Source: Arthrobacter sp. CAN_C5 (GTDB lineage: Bacteria > Actinomycetota > Actinomycetes > Actinomycetales > Micrococcaceae). From it: a stretch of 64,000 nt of DNA. The position numbers and the translations under genes are program-made. The notes below the pieces were generated by a model. That model saw only the letters and a program-made list of their open reading frames with translations. It was not told the DNA's origin and ran no database searches. The stretch is from positions 744,001 to 808,000 of the forward strand of contig NZ_JAGGMZ010000001.1 of assembly GCF_017875735.1 (NCBI RefSeq), given 5' to 3'. This document shows positions 26,108 to 33,565 of this stretch, one piece after another; positions within the stretch are counted from its first letter, which is position 1, and each line of letters starts with the position of its first letter.

Positions 26108-26740
26108 CTAGCCGATCCGTCGGGCGAGTCCGGGATAGTCGAGCACGACGCCGTCGTCGTCAACAGTGAGTTCAGCCGTAAAGCCGCCGTTGCCCGAACT
26201 GAACAACACCATGGCAGGACTATCCTCACGTGCCGATCGCACCTGGCTGTACACCTGACGGCTGGGGATCACGCGCAGGCTGGGGACCTCAACCCAGGCC
26301 ATGGTCAGCTCGGTTTCATCGACCGGGGCAGCGTCCCCCGTCAGGAGGTCCAGACGCAGGATCGGCATCGTATTGGTGACCGGGCACAGGCCCAGATCGC
26401 AATCCAATGCGCCAGCCAAGGCGTCAGGATCAGCGATCCCGGGCTCGGGAAGGGAGGAATCCCCGGAACTCTGGGCAACGCAGGACCATTCACCCGCTTC
26501 GGTCCGGTCCAGCTCAAGGTGGCGGCTCCACCCCTGCCCATGGACCGTCACGGTGAGCCGCTGGGTGACCCAGCCCGACGTCGTCCCGAGTGCCCAGCTG
26601 ATCGCGTAGTCGGCAGTCCTGGAGGTGCCGTGCGCGGTGAGGCGGTCGGTTTCAAGGTTGATCGTTGCCGTGTCGATCCGGGAGGGATCGTCCTCGCCCT
26701 GCCAGCTGTGCTGGAGGCTGGTGTGTGCTGGGTTTGCCAT
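26108..26740 (-). CDS. Putative glycolipid-binding protein (DUF1089)
   Basis: 210 residues without signal peptide or membrane segment. The sequence fits the DUF1089/PF06475 family: an N-terminal HSWQGEDDPSRID block, YAISWALGTTSGWVTQRL, then DCDLGLCPVTNTMPILRLDLL and WVEVPSLRVIPSRQVY. The Cys-Asp-Leu-Gly-X-Cys-Pro-X-Thr-Asn motif is characteristic. Relatives are annotated as glycolipid-binding from a structure; the function in the cell is not known. It is divergent from the esterase at 26795, with a 54-base gap. Confidence 0.8.
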   Translation of the reverse strand: MANPAHTSLQHSWQGEDDPSRIDTATINLETDRLTAHGTSRTADYAISWALGTTSGWVTQRLTVTVHGQGWSRHLELDRTEAGEWSCVAQSSGDSSLPEPGIADPDALAGALDCDLGLCPVTNTMPILRLDLLTGDAAPVDETELTMAWVEVPSLRVIPSRQVYSQVRSAREDSPAMVLFSSGNGGFTAELTVDDDGVVLDYPGLARRIG

Positions 26741-26781
26741 CCTCTCACCTTAGGCAGCGGCGCCCGCCTCCGCTAGGCCCC

Positions 26782-26787
26782 TAGAGT
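26782..26787 (+). promoter_or_regulatory. -10 hexamer TAGAGT before the HSL-type esterase
   Basis: TAGAGT, seven bases, then ATG 26795; no ribosome site fits in the gap. Confidence 0.5.
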
Positions 26788-26794
26788 TAAGCCC

Positions 26795-27763
26795 ATGACC
26801 CCGACCAACCGGACCACCCCCGATCGTCCGAGCATGCCCCTGCGATTCGCCAGCGCCGCTTTGCGCCTGACGCCCACCAAGGGGCACTACAACTCGGTCG
26901 ACTGGATGCGGGGACAGTATTTGCAGCGCACCTATCCCAGCCCCGCGTCGCTGACCCGGGCACTGCGCCGGCTGTGCAGCGTCGAGGACTACCTTCTCGA
27001 CGGCGTGCGCACAGTGACGCTGCGGCCGCGGTCCGGCGGCTCGGGACGGCACATCATCTACACCCACGGCGGCACATACATTAACGAACTGACCACTCCC
27101 CACTGGTGGATCATCGCAGCGCTGATCAGGTCCACCGGTGCCACGGTGACGGTGCCGCTGTACCGGCTGGCACCTGAGCACACGTTCGCTGAGGCCTACT
27201 GCTATCTCACCGCCGTCTACGAACGGGTGCTCGAAACCACCGCCTCCGACGACGTCTGCCTGGCGGGCGATTCGGCGGGCGCTGGATTGGCGGTGGGCCA
27301 GGCCCTGCACTTCGCCGCTGTGGATCTGCCGCGACCCGGCCAGCTGGTACTGTTCTCCCCGTGGCTGGACGTCACAGGTACCAACCCGGATATTCCGCAG
27401 TACGATCGGGTGGACCCGATGCTGGGGGTGCCGGGTGCTGTCGAGGCTGGCAGGTGGTGGGCAGGAGAAGCGGATCCGCGGCACCCATCAGTCAGCCCGG
27501 TCTTCGCCCCTCCCACCGCGCTGGCCGAGCTACCGCCGACTTCCATCTATCAGGGCACCCGGGATATCTGCATGGCGGATGCACTCGCTTTTCAAAGAAA
27601 AATGATCGATGCCGGAGGCGACGTGGTGCTGCACCGTTTTGCCGGGGCATTCCACGTGTTTGTCGGCTTGCCGTGGCTCCGCGAATCGCGCGCGGTGTTC
27701 GCTGATATTGCCGAGACAATGCAGGCGAAAAGATCGCTGGGAGAAGAAAAGCCCCAACCGTAG
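26795..27763 (+). CDS. HSL-type alpha/beta-hydrolase esterase
   Basis: 322 residues. The oxyanion-hole motif YTHGGTYI and nucleophile motif GDSAGAGL identify the hormone-sensitive-lipase group (family IV esterases). The acid is probably in YQGTRDICMADA and the histidine in FAGAFHVFVG, in the expected order. There is no secretion signal, so a cytoplasmic esterase or amidase acting on short acyl esters is likely. An N-terminal cap of about 80 residues precedes the core. The codon after the oxyanion motif reads Thr where many relatives have another small residue. Confidence 0.83.
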   Translation: MTPTNRTTPDRPSMPLRFASAALRLTPTKGHYNSVDWMRGQYLQRTYPSPASLTRALRRLCSVEDYLLDGVRTVTLRPRSGGSGRHIIYTHGGTYINELTTPHWWIIAALIRSTGATVTVPLYRLAPEHTFAEAYCYLTAVYERVLETTASDDVCLAGDSAGAGLAVGQALHFAAVDLPRPGQLVLFSPWLDVTGTNPDIPQYDRVDPMLGVPGAVEAGRWWAGEADPRHPSVSPVFAPPTALAELPPTSIYQGTRDICMADALAFQRKMIDAGGDVVLHRFAGAFHVFVGLPWLRESRAVFADIAETMQAKRSLGEEKPQP

Positions 27764-28029
27764 ACGCAACAGCCCTGGAGGATTACGATTGGTGTACTGC
27801 CCCAGACCCCGGCACCGTGTTGATTATGTGCATTCCGCGGAAGCAAATTGGTTGGGGTATTTCTCTGTCCCCGGACCTGATGTTTCTTTGCCAGGCGGAG
27901 GGTTCCTGCTGAGCCGATTACGGCGCTCCATTTGCTGGCAGCAGGGCGGATCCTCAGCATCGTCGGATCTGGGTAAGTAGATGAAATATGAAGTCTGAGA
28001 CGGTCGAACGACTCTTAGAGGGAGAACAT

Positions 28030-28077
28030 ATGGCAGCTAAACCGCGGTCGGTAGTCGATGAGGTACATCGGCGCTGA
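28030..28077 (+). CDS. Possible 15-residue leader peptide or gene remnant
   Basis: ATG 28030 follows GAGGGAGA with ideal spacing and reads MAAKPRSVVDEVHRR before TGA. The stop is followed 17 bases later by a large hairpin. No homolog is recognised. The good initiation region argues for past or present translation; the short length leaves open that a longer gene has been truncated. Confidence 0.3.
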   Translation: MAAKPRSVVDEVHRR

Positions 28078-28094
28078 TGGCAACCTGACAACTT

Positions 28095-28148
28095 GCGCTG
28101 TCAGCCGGTTCGGTCATTTCCCCCAGCCACCGAACCGGCTGGCAGCGC
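28095..28148 (+). terminator. 20-bp stem hairpin
   Basis: Arms 28095-28114 and 28129-28148 pair at 19 positions plus one G-T wobble around a 14-base loop. There is no T run, so it may be an RNA structural element, not a terminator. Confidence 0.6.
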
Positions 28149-28280
28149 ACCTATCTGTAAACGGCTTCAGCCATATCCCGGGCGGGCTTCTCACAACCCA
28201 TCCCGCGCCGGTCAGAAGGTCGAGGGTCGGTCCACGAATCTGACGGTGGTGTCGTCCAGGGTGGGGTAGGGGAAGAGCCG

Positions 28281-28286
28281 TAGCAT
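28281..28286 (+). promoter_or_regulatory. -10 hexamer TAGCAT for the leaderless dksA-like gene
   Basis: TAGCAT, then GGCTGG, then ATG 28293: the same six-base spacing as at menC. Confidence 0.5.
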
Positions 28287-28292
28287 GGCTGG

Positions 28293-28658
28293 ATGGCAAC
28301 AGAGGATGGGCTGCAGCGGTATCGTCCGCTGCTCCTCGAGGAATTGCAGCGTGCACGTGCCAGCTCGGCGGCGCTTGCCGCGGAGAGCCGCTCGGTGAGC
28401 GCCGCCCGGGACAATTCGAACGTCGACGACGAACACGATCCTGAGGGAACCACTATCGTATCCGAACTGTCCCAGATGTCGGTGCTCTCGCGGGCCGCCA
28501 CCGCCCGCGCCGCCGAAATCCAGGCGGCATTGGAAAGGCTCGACATCGGCACCTACGGTCGGTGCGCGGTCTGCGGGGATCCCATTGCCGTGGGGAGGCT
28601 CGACGCCCGGCCATGGACCGCGTTCTGTATTGGGCACGCGTCGTCGAGCGCTCGTTGA
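28293..28658 (+). CDS. DksA/TraR-family zinc-finger protein
   Basis: 121 residues. A helical N-terminal part (coiled-coil like, LLLEELQRARASSAALAAES) is followed by the family block LERLDIGTYGRCAVCGDPI and a C-terminal FCIGHA. The zinc site therefore has CAVC plus Cys-X2-His, one cysteine fewer than the classic four-cysteine DksA. DksA/TraR proteins bind the RNA polymerase secondary channel and tune stress and stringent transcription. The acidic tip residues expected between the helices are partly present (DNSNVDDEHDPEG). A role in polymerase control is inference. Confidence 0.82.
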   Translation: MATEDGLQRYRPLLLEELQRARASSAALAAESRSVSAARDNSNVDDEHDPEGTTIVSELSQMSVLSRAATARAAEIQAALERLDIGTYGRCAVCGDPIAVGRLDARPWTAFCIGHASSSAR

Positions 28659-28720
28659 TGAAGCGGCCCTGACTCTCGCGGTCGCCGGCGGGGCAAGGTG
28701 CGTTTCACCCCGTGCTCCTG

Positions 28721-29395
28721 CTACTCCTCGGGGGTAGCAGTGATCACCACGTTCTTACCCCAGATGTCCTCGGTGTAGCAGCTGATCACCACCAGGCGGT
28801 TGGGCACGATGTCCCAGATCTCGCTGTCCTTGAGCGTGTCCTTGTCGAGGGTGGTGATCGAATCGATGACGTAGTCAAGGACACCGGTCTCGGTGGTCAG
28901 CTGAATGGAGTCACCCACCTCCGCGTCGGTGCTGAGCCGGTTGAAGGGAGCGTCCTTGCCTTCCCAACTGTGTCCGGTGAGGTAGGTGGTGTCCTCGGAG
29001 CCGCTGCCCGGAGACCCGAACGAAGTCAACCAGTAGGCGTCCTCGGTCAGGGGCGGAACTATTGACTGGGAGGCGAAATCCTCAGACGACGGCGTGAGCG
29101 GAAGGATCGACTGGTCGATTCCGGCCGCTTCAACCGTCAACCACCCCGGCGGGGATGCCGCGGGGGTGGCATCTGAGGCGGGTGGAGTGACAATCGGTTC
29201 GGGGGCAGCAGGCTGAGCCGGAGCGTAGGCGACTGCCACCGCCTGCCGCTCGAACGTGGCTGGCGCCGAAGATGCTGCACCAGCCACCGAGGAAACGGTA
29301 ACGATCAGTGCGGCCGACAGCGCCAGTCCCGTCCAGCGGGCAGCGCGACGCCGTCGGCCGGTCACCGTTATGCCCGTGTGGATCGGCGCAGCCAT
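28721..29395 (-). CDS. Sortase of class F type
   Basis: 224 residues with an N-terminal membrane/signal anchor (ALSAALIVTVSSVAGA) and a Pro/Ala linker, then a sortase barrel. The catalytic histidine is in YLTGHSWEG and the cysteine in VVISCYTED. The arginine normally found just before the last strand is not seen: the stretch reads DIWGKNVVITA, with lysine there. ATG 29395 overlaps the upstream gene by 28 bases; GTG 29365, two bases after that gene's stop, is an equally good start. Sortases join surface proteins to the cell wall; the adjacent membrane-anchored protein is the likely substrate. Confidence 0.8.
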   Translation of the reverse strand: MAAPIHTGITVTGRRRRAARWTGLALSAALIVTVSSVAGAASSAPATFERQAVAVAYAPAQPAAPEPIVTPPASDATPAASPPGWLTVEAAGIDQSILPLTPSSEDFASQSIVPPLTEDAYWLTSFGSPGSGSEDTTYLTGHSWEGKDAPFNRLSTDAEVGDSIQLTTETGVLDYVIDSITTLDKDTLKDSEIWDIVPNRLVVISCYTEDIWGKNVVITATPEE

Positions 29396-30348
29396 ACTGC
29401 GGCACCCGACAGGAGCAGCAACGCTCCTGTCGCCAGTCCGCCGATCGCCAGTGCCCCACCGTCGGTCGCCGATGTTTCAGCTGCTGCGGTCTGGACGTTC
29501 AGACCCCGCCCGGCCGCTGGGGCGGCGGTACCGGGTGCGGCGGGGGTGCTGGGCACGATATTGACGACGGGCACTTCAATTTCCTGTCCCGTCCCGGCAC
29601 CGGTCGCGGCGCAGGCGGCAATCGCGGCGTTGACCAGTACCTGGACCTCCTCGACGCTGGTGCCCGGGCCGCCCAGGGCTGAGAGCACGCCCTCGATCAC
29701 TTCGATGGCAGCAAAGTAATTGTTCTCCGCGGTAAGCACAGCCTCGGTGTACAGAGCGTTGTCGAGGGCCGTCTGAGCGTCCATCAGGGCGGCGTCGGCT
29801 GCATCAAAAGCGGCGGGAGCGGCGTCGCGCTCTGCCTGCCGTGCGGAGAGAGCTGCGGTAGCGTCGGCCTGGGCGATCAGGGCCGCCGCGAGTTCCGCTT
29901 CGGCTGCCAGACGAGCATCGTCGTCCCCGTCCGCCACCGCGGCGAGCGCCAGCTCGGCAGCGATCACCCGATCGTCTGCGAGGATCTTGATGGTCTGAGC
30001 GGCATCCAGTGCCACCTGGGTGGCTTCGATCGCGACGATGGCGGATTCGTAGGCCTCGATTGCCACCTCGTAGGCCGCGTATTCCTCGGCGGCGGCAGCG
30101 TCGGCGGCCATCCATGCCTCGTCGAGAGCAAGCGAAGCCGCTTCCACCGCGGTGAGCGCGGCCTTCAGCTCGTATGCCAGGGCGATATCCACCGACGCGG
30201 AGTCCAGGACGCCCGCGAGGGCTACCTGCGCGGTGACGCACGACTCAGAGTTCGGCGCCGCCGCAGCGGGAGTTGCGGTGATGAACGCTGAGCCGGCGAT
30301 AAGCGCGGCACAGGAGCTAAAAGTCAGCAAGCGATTACGGTGTGTCAT
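29368..30348 (-). CDS. Ala-rich coiled-coil surface protein, probable sortase substrate
   Basis: 326 residues: a signal peptide (FITATPAAAA), then about 210 residues of alanine-rich heptad-like helix (AYELKAALTAVEAASLALDE and similar), a Pro/Gly-rich linker, and a C-terminal hydrophobic helix (about 299-321) ended by LRRSTRA. This is the layout of a cell-wall sorting signal, but no LPXTG is present; NVQTA (284-288) stands in its place and resembles the NPQTN-type motif of class B sortases. The long helix may form a stalk. It precedes the sortase in the same operon. Confidence 0.72.
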   Translation of the reverse strand: MTHRNRLLTFSSCAALIAGSAFITATPAAAAPNSESCVTAQVALAGVLDSASVDIALAYELKAALTAVEAASLALDEAWMAADAAAAEEYAAYEVAIEAYESAIVAIEATQVALDAAQTIKILADDRVIAAELALAAVADGDDDARLAAEAELAAALIAQADATAALSARQAERDAAPAAFDAADAALMDAQTALDNALYTEAVLTAENNYFAAIEVIEGVLSALGGPGTSVEEVQVLVNAAIAACAATGAGTGQEIEVPVVNIVPSTPAAPGTAAPAAGRGLNVQTAAAETSATDGGALAIGGLATGALLLLSGAAVWLRRSTRA

Positions 30349-30533
30349 GAGAGCATGTCTTTTCCCCGAAATGGGCCCTCAAGTCCCCCTTGAGCGGCAT
30401 CCGCCGGATGCGCGTCGCTGGGTGCGGTTTGCTGTGCGGCTGAAGTAATTTGACCACGCGGACTGACGAAATGCCAGCAATTCTTTGAGTAATCTCGAAA
30501 TATCTTCGAACTGTCATCAACCTCGTCGAACGG

Positions 30534-31949
30534 TTACCTTAATCCCCTCACATTCAGGGCGAGGTACAGGTGAACCCGGTCAGCGGTGACGCCCGGGTCG
30601 TACCCGCTGAGGTCCTGGATTTGCTGCAGCCGGTACCGCACCGTGTTCCGGTGTAATTGGAGGGCTTCAGCCACGGCGGCGACCGATCCGTTGAGGGCGA
30701 GGTACCGGTCCAGGGTCACCATCAGCTCGGAATGGTGGCGCTGGTCGAACGCCGCCACCGGATCCAGCGCCTCCGCGGCCAGGTCGGCGAGCGGCACGTC
30801 CTCGCTGGCCATCAGGAGCGAGGTCAGGGATAGCCGGTCGGGGGCATTGACCGGTTGGCCCCTGGTCAGTGACTCGCGGGCCTCAAAGTAGCTCCAGCGG
30901 AAACCGCTGGCCTGAGCGTAGGCTCCACCGAAGCCGACCTTCGCGGTCAGCCCCGCCCCATGCAGGTAAGCGCCCATCGACTGGCTCAGGGCGGGGCCGT
31001 CGGCGTCGGGCACGGCGATCACCAGGCGTTCATCGACCAGCGCCGCCACCCCCGCTTCGAATCCCGCAGGGGTCGGCAGCGTGCGCAGGGCGCGGCGCTG
31101 GCCGGAGGCAACCTCCACGATCACCACCACCTGGCGCAGCCCGGGGTCGATCCCGGCGCCGCCGAGGCGTGCGACGGCGTCGGGACCCGCCAGGGTTCCC
31201 CTCACCACATCCTGGAAGAGTTGCCCCATGACCGCTCGCTCGCTCGCGCGTCGTCTGGCCTGGTTGCTCAGCTCAACGCTGATCAGGCTCTGCGCGTAGG
31301 CCACGATGGCGTTGGGTGTGTAGGGCTCGGCGATGGCGAGGGTGCACCGGTCCTTCAGTCCTGTCGCCACCGGCAGGCGGTGCCAGTGGCCCGACGGCGG
31401 ACCGGTGGGTCCGGTGCCGAACAGGCGGGTCCCGTACTGGGACAGCGCGACGTCGGCCCCCAGCATCGCCCTCAGTTCTCGCAGCAACTGATGAAGGCCG
31501 CCCTCGCCGAGAAGCGCTGATGCCAGGATCTGGTGGCCCTTGAGCAGATTCTCGAGCCGCGAGTAGTGGTCGGCGGAGAGCGAATCGGCAACGATCTTCC
31601 CGATGGCGATGAATGGGGTCTCGTAGGGGACCCGGAAGACGGGGAGCCCCAGGGTGTTGGCTTCGGCGATCAGGGCGGCCGGGACCTGCTTGTGCCCCAG
31701 CCCGGTGCCGAAACCGATGCCGAGTGCTCCCGACTCGTGGACCCGGCGCACAAACGCCCGCTGCTGCGTCGTCGTCTTTTGCCGCGCCCCGGTGGTCAGT
31801 ACGATCTCGCCGCCGCTAAGGAAGGGGAGCGGGTCCTCGAGTTCGGTCACCGCAACCCACTGGATCGGGAGGTCGACTGCGGGGGTCATCCCGACCGGAT
31901 GGAGATCGAGGCCAGCGGCGGCGAGGAGGGCGGGGAGCGTGATGGCCAT
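30534..31949 (-). CDS. PucR-family transcriptional regulator
   Basis: 471 residues. The N-terminal PucR domain (about 1-125) has LTTGARQ and GIGFGTG blocks, a GGDEF-like middle region follows, and the C-terminal HTH_30 helix-turn-helix reads LDRYLALNGSVAAVAEALQLHRNTVRYRL. PucR-type proteins activate catabolic genes for purines, amino acids or GABA (as in B. subtilis GabR-independent systems and Streptomyces relatives). It is divergent from the dehydrogenase/aminotransferase pair, so it is likely the local activator responding to a GABA- or putrescine-derived ligand; that link is inference. Confidence 0.85.
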   Translation of the reverse strand: MAITLPALLAAAGLDLHPVGMTPAVDLPIQWVAVTELEDPLPFLSGGEIVLTTGARQKTTTQQRAFVRRVHESGALGIGFGTGLGHKQVPAALIAEANTLGLPVFRVPYETPFIAIGKIVADSLSADHYSRLENLLKGHQILASALLGEGGLHQLLRELRAMLGADVALSQYGTRLFGTGPTGPPSGHWHRLPVATGLKDRCTLAIAEPYTPNAIVAYAQSLISVELSNQARRRASERAVMGQLFQDVVRGTLAGPDAVARLGGAGIDPGLRQVVVIVEVASGQRRALRTLPTPAGFEAGVAALVDERLVIAVPDADGPALSQSMGAYLHGAGLTAKVGFGGAYAQASGFRWSYFEARESLTRGQPVNAPDRLSLTSLLMASEDVPLADLAAEALDPVAAFDQRHHSELMVTLDRYLALNGSVAAVAEALQLHRNTVRYRLQQIQDLSGYDPGVTADRVHLYLALNVRGLR

Positions 31950-31955
31950 GGCTCA

Positions 31956-31961
31956 ACTATA
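31956..31961 (-). promoter_or_regulatory. -10 hexamer TATAGT for the leaderless pucR-like gene
   Basis: On the minus strand TATAGT is followed by TGAGCC and then ATG 31949. This is the best -10 match among the leaderless genes in the window. Confidence 0.6.
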
Positions 31962-31971
31962 GAGCGGGGAC

Positions 31972-31992
31972 ACTGTGCGGTTGCATCACAGT
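31972..31992. promoter_or_regulatory. Palindrome in the pucR/aldehyde dehydrogenase divergent region
   Basis: ACTGTG (31972-31977) and CACAGT (31987-31992) are perfect inverted repeats with nine bases between. They overlap the expected -35 of the regulator gene, a position suited to autoregulation. Confidence 0.45.
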
Positions 31993-32119
31993 CAGCCTAA
32001 GTTGTTGTGCGCATCACCCTAGGCCACGGATCGCGTGAAGGCGTAGGGTCGGCAGTGGATTTACGCTGCGACGGGTCCGATTTGACCCGTCAGCCCATCA
32101 TAGAAAAGGGATGAATACC

Positions 32120-33550
32120 GTGGTAACCACCCTCCAGAACTTTATCAACGGCGAGTTCGTGACGCCGGCCGGCACCGAGTTGCTGGACATAGTTAATCCG
32201 ACCAACGGCGAGGTCGTGGCGAAGGCGCCTGTTTCGCTGCAGTCGGACGTCGACTCCGCCATGACAGCGGCGGCGCAAGCTTTCACCACCTTCAAGCACG
32301 TTACCCCTGGTCAGCGGCAGCTCATGCTGTTGAAGCTGGCTGACGCGTTGGAGGCCGCGAGCGACGAACTCGTCGAAGCGCAGCACCGCAATACCGGACA
32401 GGTACGCGACCTGATCGCCGCTGAGGAAGTGGCGGTCGGTGCCGACCAGCTGCGCTTCTTCGCCGGCGCAGCACGCCTGATGGAGGGCAAGTCCGCCGGT
32501 GAATACGTCGAAGGGCACACCTCCTACATCCGCCGCGAACCGATCGGCGTAGTCGCCCAGGTGGCACCCTGGAACTACCCGCTCCTGATGGCGATCTGGA
32601 AGATCGGCCCCGCGCTCGCCGCAGGCAACACTGTGGTCCTCAAGCCCAGCGACACAACGCCCGAGTCAACGCTGGTGCTGGCGAAGCTGACCCAGGGCAT
32701 CCTGCCCGCCGGTGTGCTGAACGTGATCCTGGGGACCGGCCAGACGGGTGCCGCGATGGTGGACCACCCGGTTCCCGGACTGGTCTCGATCACAGGATCG
32801 GTCCGCGCCGGTATCGCCGTCGCCACCGGTGCCGCCAAGACCCTCAAGCGTGCCCACCTTGAACTGGGAGGAAAAGCACCCGCCGTCGTCTTCGCTGATG
32901 CCGATATCAAGAAGACCGCAGCGGCCATCGCCGAGTTCTCCTTCTTCAACGCCGGCCAGGACTGCACGGCGATTACCCGGGTCCTGGTCCAGGATTCGGT
33001 ACACGATGACCTGGTAGCCGCCATGGTGGCGCACACCGAGACGCTCAAGACCGGCAACGCTGACGACTCGGAGAACTACTTCGGTCCGCTGAACAACATC
33101 AACCACTTCAACGCGGTCAACGCCGTGATGGATGCCCTGCCGGAACACTGCAGGGTCGAGATCGGCGGGAAGCGCTCCGGCGACAAGGGGTACTTTTACG
33201 AGGCCACCATCATCACCGGTGCCCGCCAGGACGACGACATTGTGCAGAAGGAAACCTTCGGCCCGGTCATCACCGTGCAGAAGTTCACCACCGAGGACGA
33301 GGCAGTGGAACTGGCGAACGACGTCGAGTACGCCCTCGCCTCCAGTATCTGGACCACCGATCACGGCACGGCCATGCGCGTCTCCCGCGACCTCGATTTC
33401 GGGGCCGTCTGGATCAACACCCACATTCTTCTCACCGCTGAGATGCCGCACGGGGGCTTCAAAAGCTCCGGTTACGGCAAGGACCTCTCGATGTATGGCG
33501 TTGAGGACTACACCCGGATCAAGCACGTGATGAGCGCGCTGGATGTCTAG
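32120..33550 (+). CDS. Aldehyde dehydrogenase, probable 4-aminobutyraldehyde dehydrogenase
   Basis: 476 residues. Catalytic Cys282 lies in NAGQDCTAIT and Glu248 in LELGGKAP; the cofactor region has PWNYPLLMAIWKIGPALAAGN and KPSDTTPEST. QDCTA and the active-site surroundings are typical of the PatD/aminobutyraldehyde group. It would oxidise 4-aminobutanal, the product of putrescine oxidase, to GABA. GTG 32120 lies nine bases after AAAAGGG; ATG 32111 directly abuts that ribosome site and is less likely. The aminotransferase gene follows after 15 bases. Confidence 0.85.
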   Translation: MVTTLQNFINGEFVTPAGTELLDIVNPTNGEVVAKAPVSLQSDVDSAMTAAAQAFTTFKHVTPGQRQLMLLKLADALEAASDELVEAQHRNTGQVRDLIAAEEVAVGADQLRFFAGAARLMEGKSAGEYVEGHTSYIRREPIGVVAQVAPWNYPLLMAIWKIGPALAAGNTVVLKPSDTTPESTLVLAKLTQGILPAGVLNVILGTGQTGAAMVDHPVPGLVSITGSVRAGIAVATGAAKTLKRAHLELGGKAPAVVFADADIKKTAAAIAEFSFFNAGQDCTAITRVLVQDSVHDDLVAAMVAHTETLKTGNADDSENYFGPLNNINHFNAVNAVMDALPEHCRVEIGGKRSGDKGYFYEATIITGARQDDDIVQKETFGPVITVQKFTTEDEAVELANDVEYALASSIWTTDHGTAMRVSRDLDFGAVWINTHILLTAEMPHGGFKSSGYGKDLSMYGVEDYTRIKHVMSALDV

Positions 33551-33565
33551 AAAGGCAGTTTCCCT

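Larger units (their letters stand above)
27764..28292. other. Gene-poor stretch of 529 bp with a tiny ORF and a long hairpin
   Basis: No convincing gene is seen. The first 260 bases are less GC-rich than the surroundings and have no recognised coding similarity. A 15-codon ORF (ATG 28030, MAAKPRSVVDEVHRR) sits behind a strong GAGGGAGA ribosome site, and a 20-bp stem follows at 28095-28148. This may be the remnant of a decayed gene or a leader/small-RNA unit. Confidence 0.5.

Noticed and set aside
27609-27980. Plus-strand ORF running from the esterase 3' end into the gene-poor stretch
   Set aside because: Most of it is the esterase gene in another frame; the remainder has no recognisable feature or start.
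30352-30533. A further gene upstream of the Ala-rich surface protein
   Set aside because: Only short frames are present; the stretch reads as leader or promoter, and I could not identify a convincing -35/-10 pair in it.
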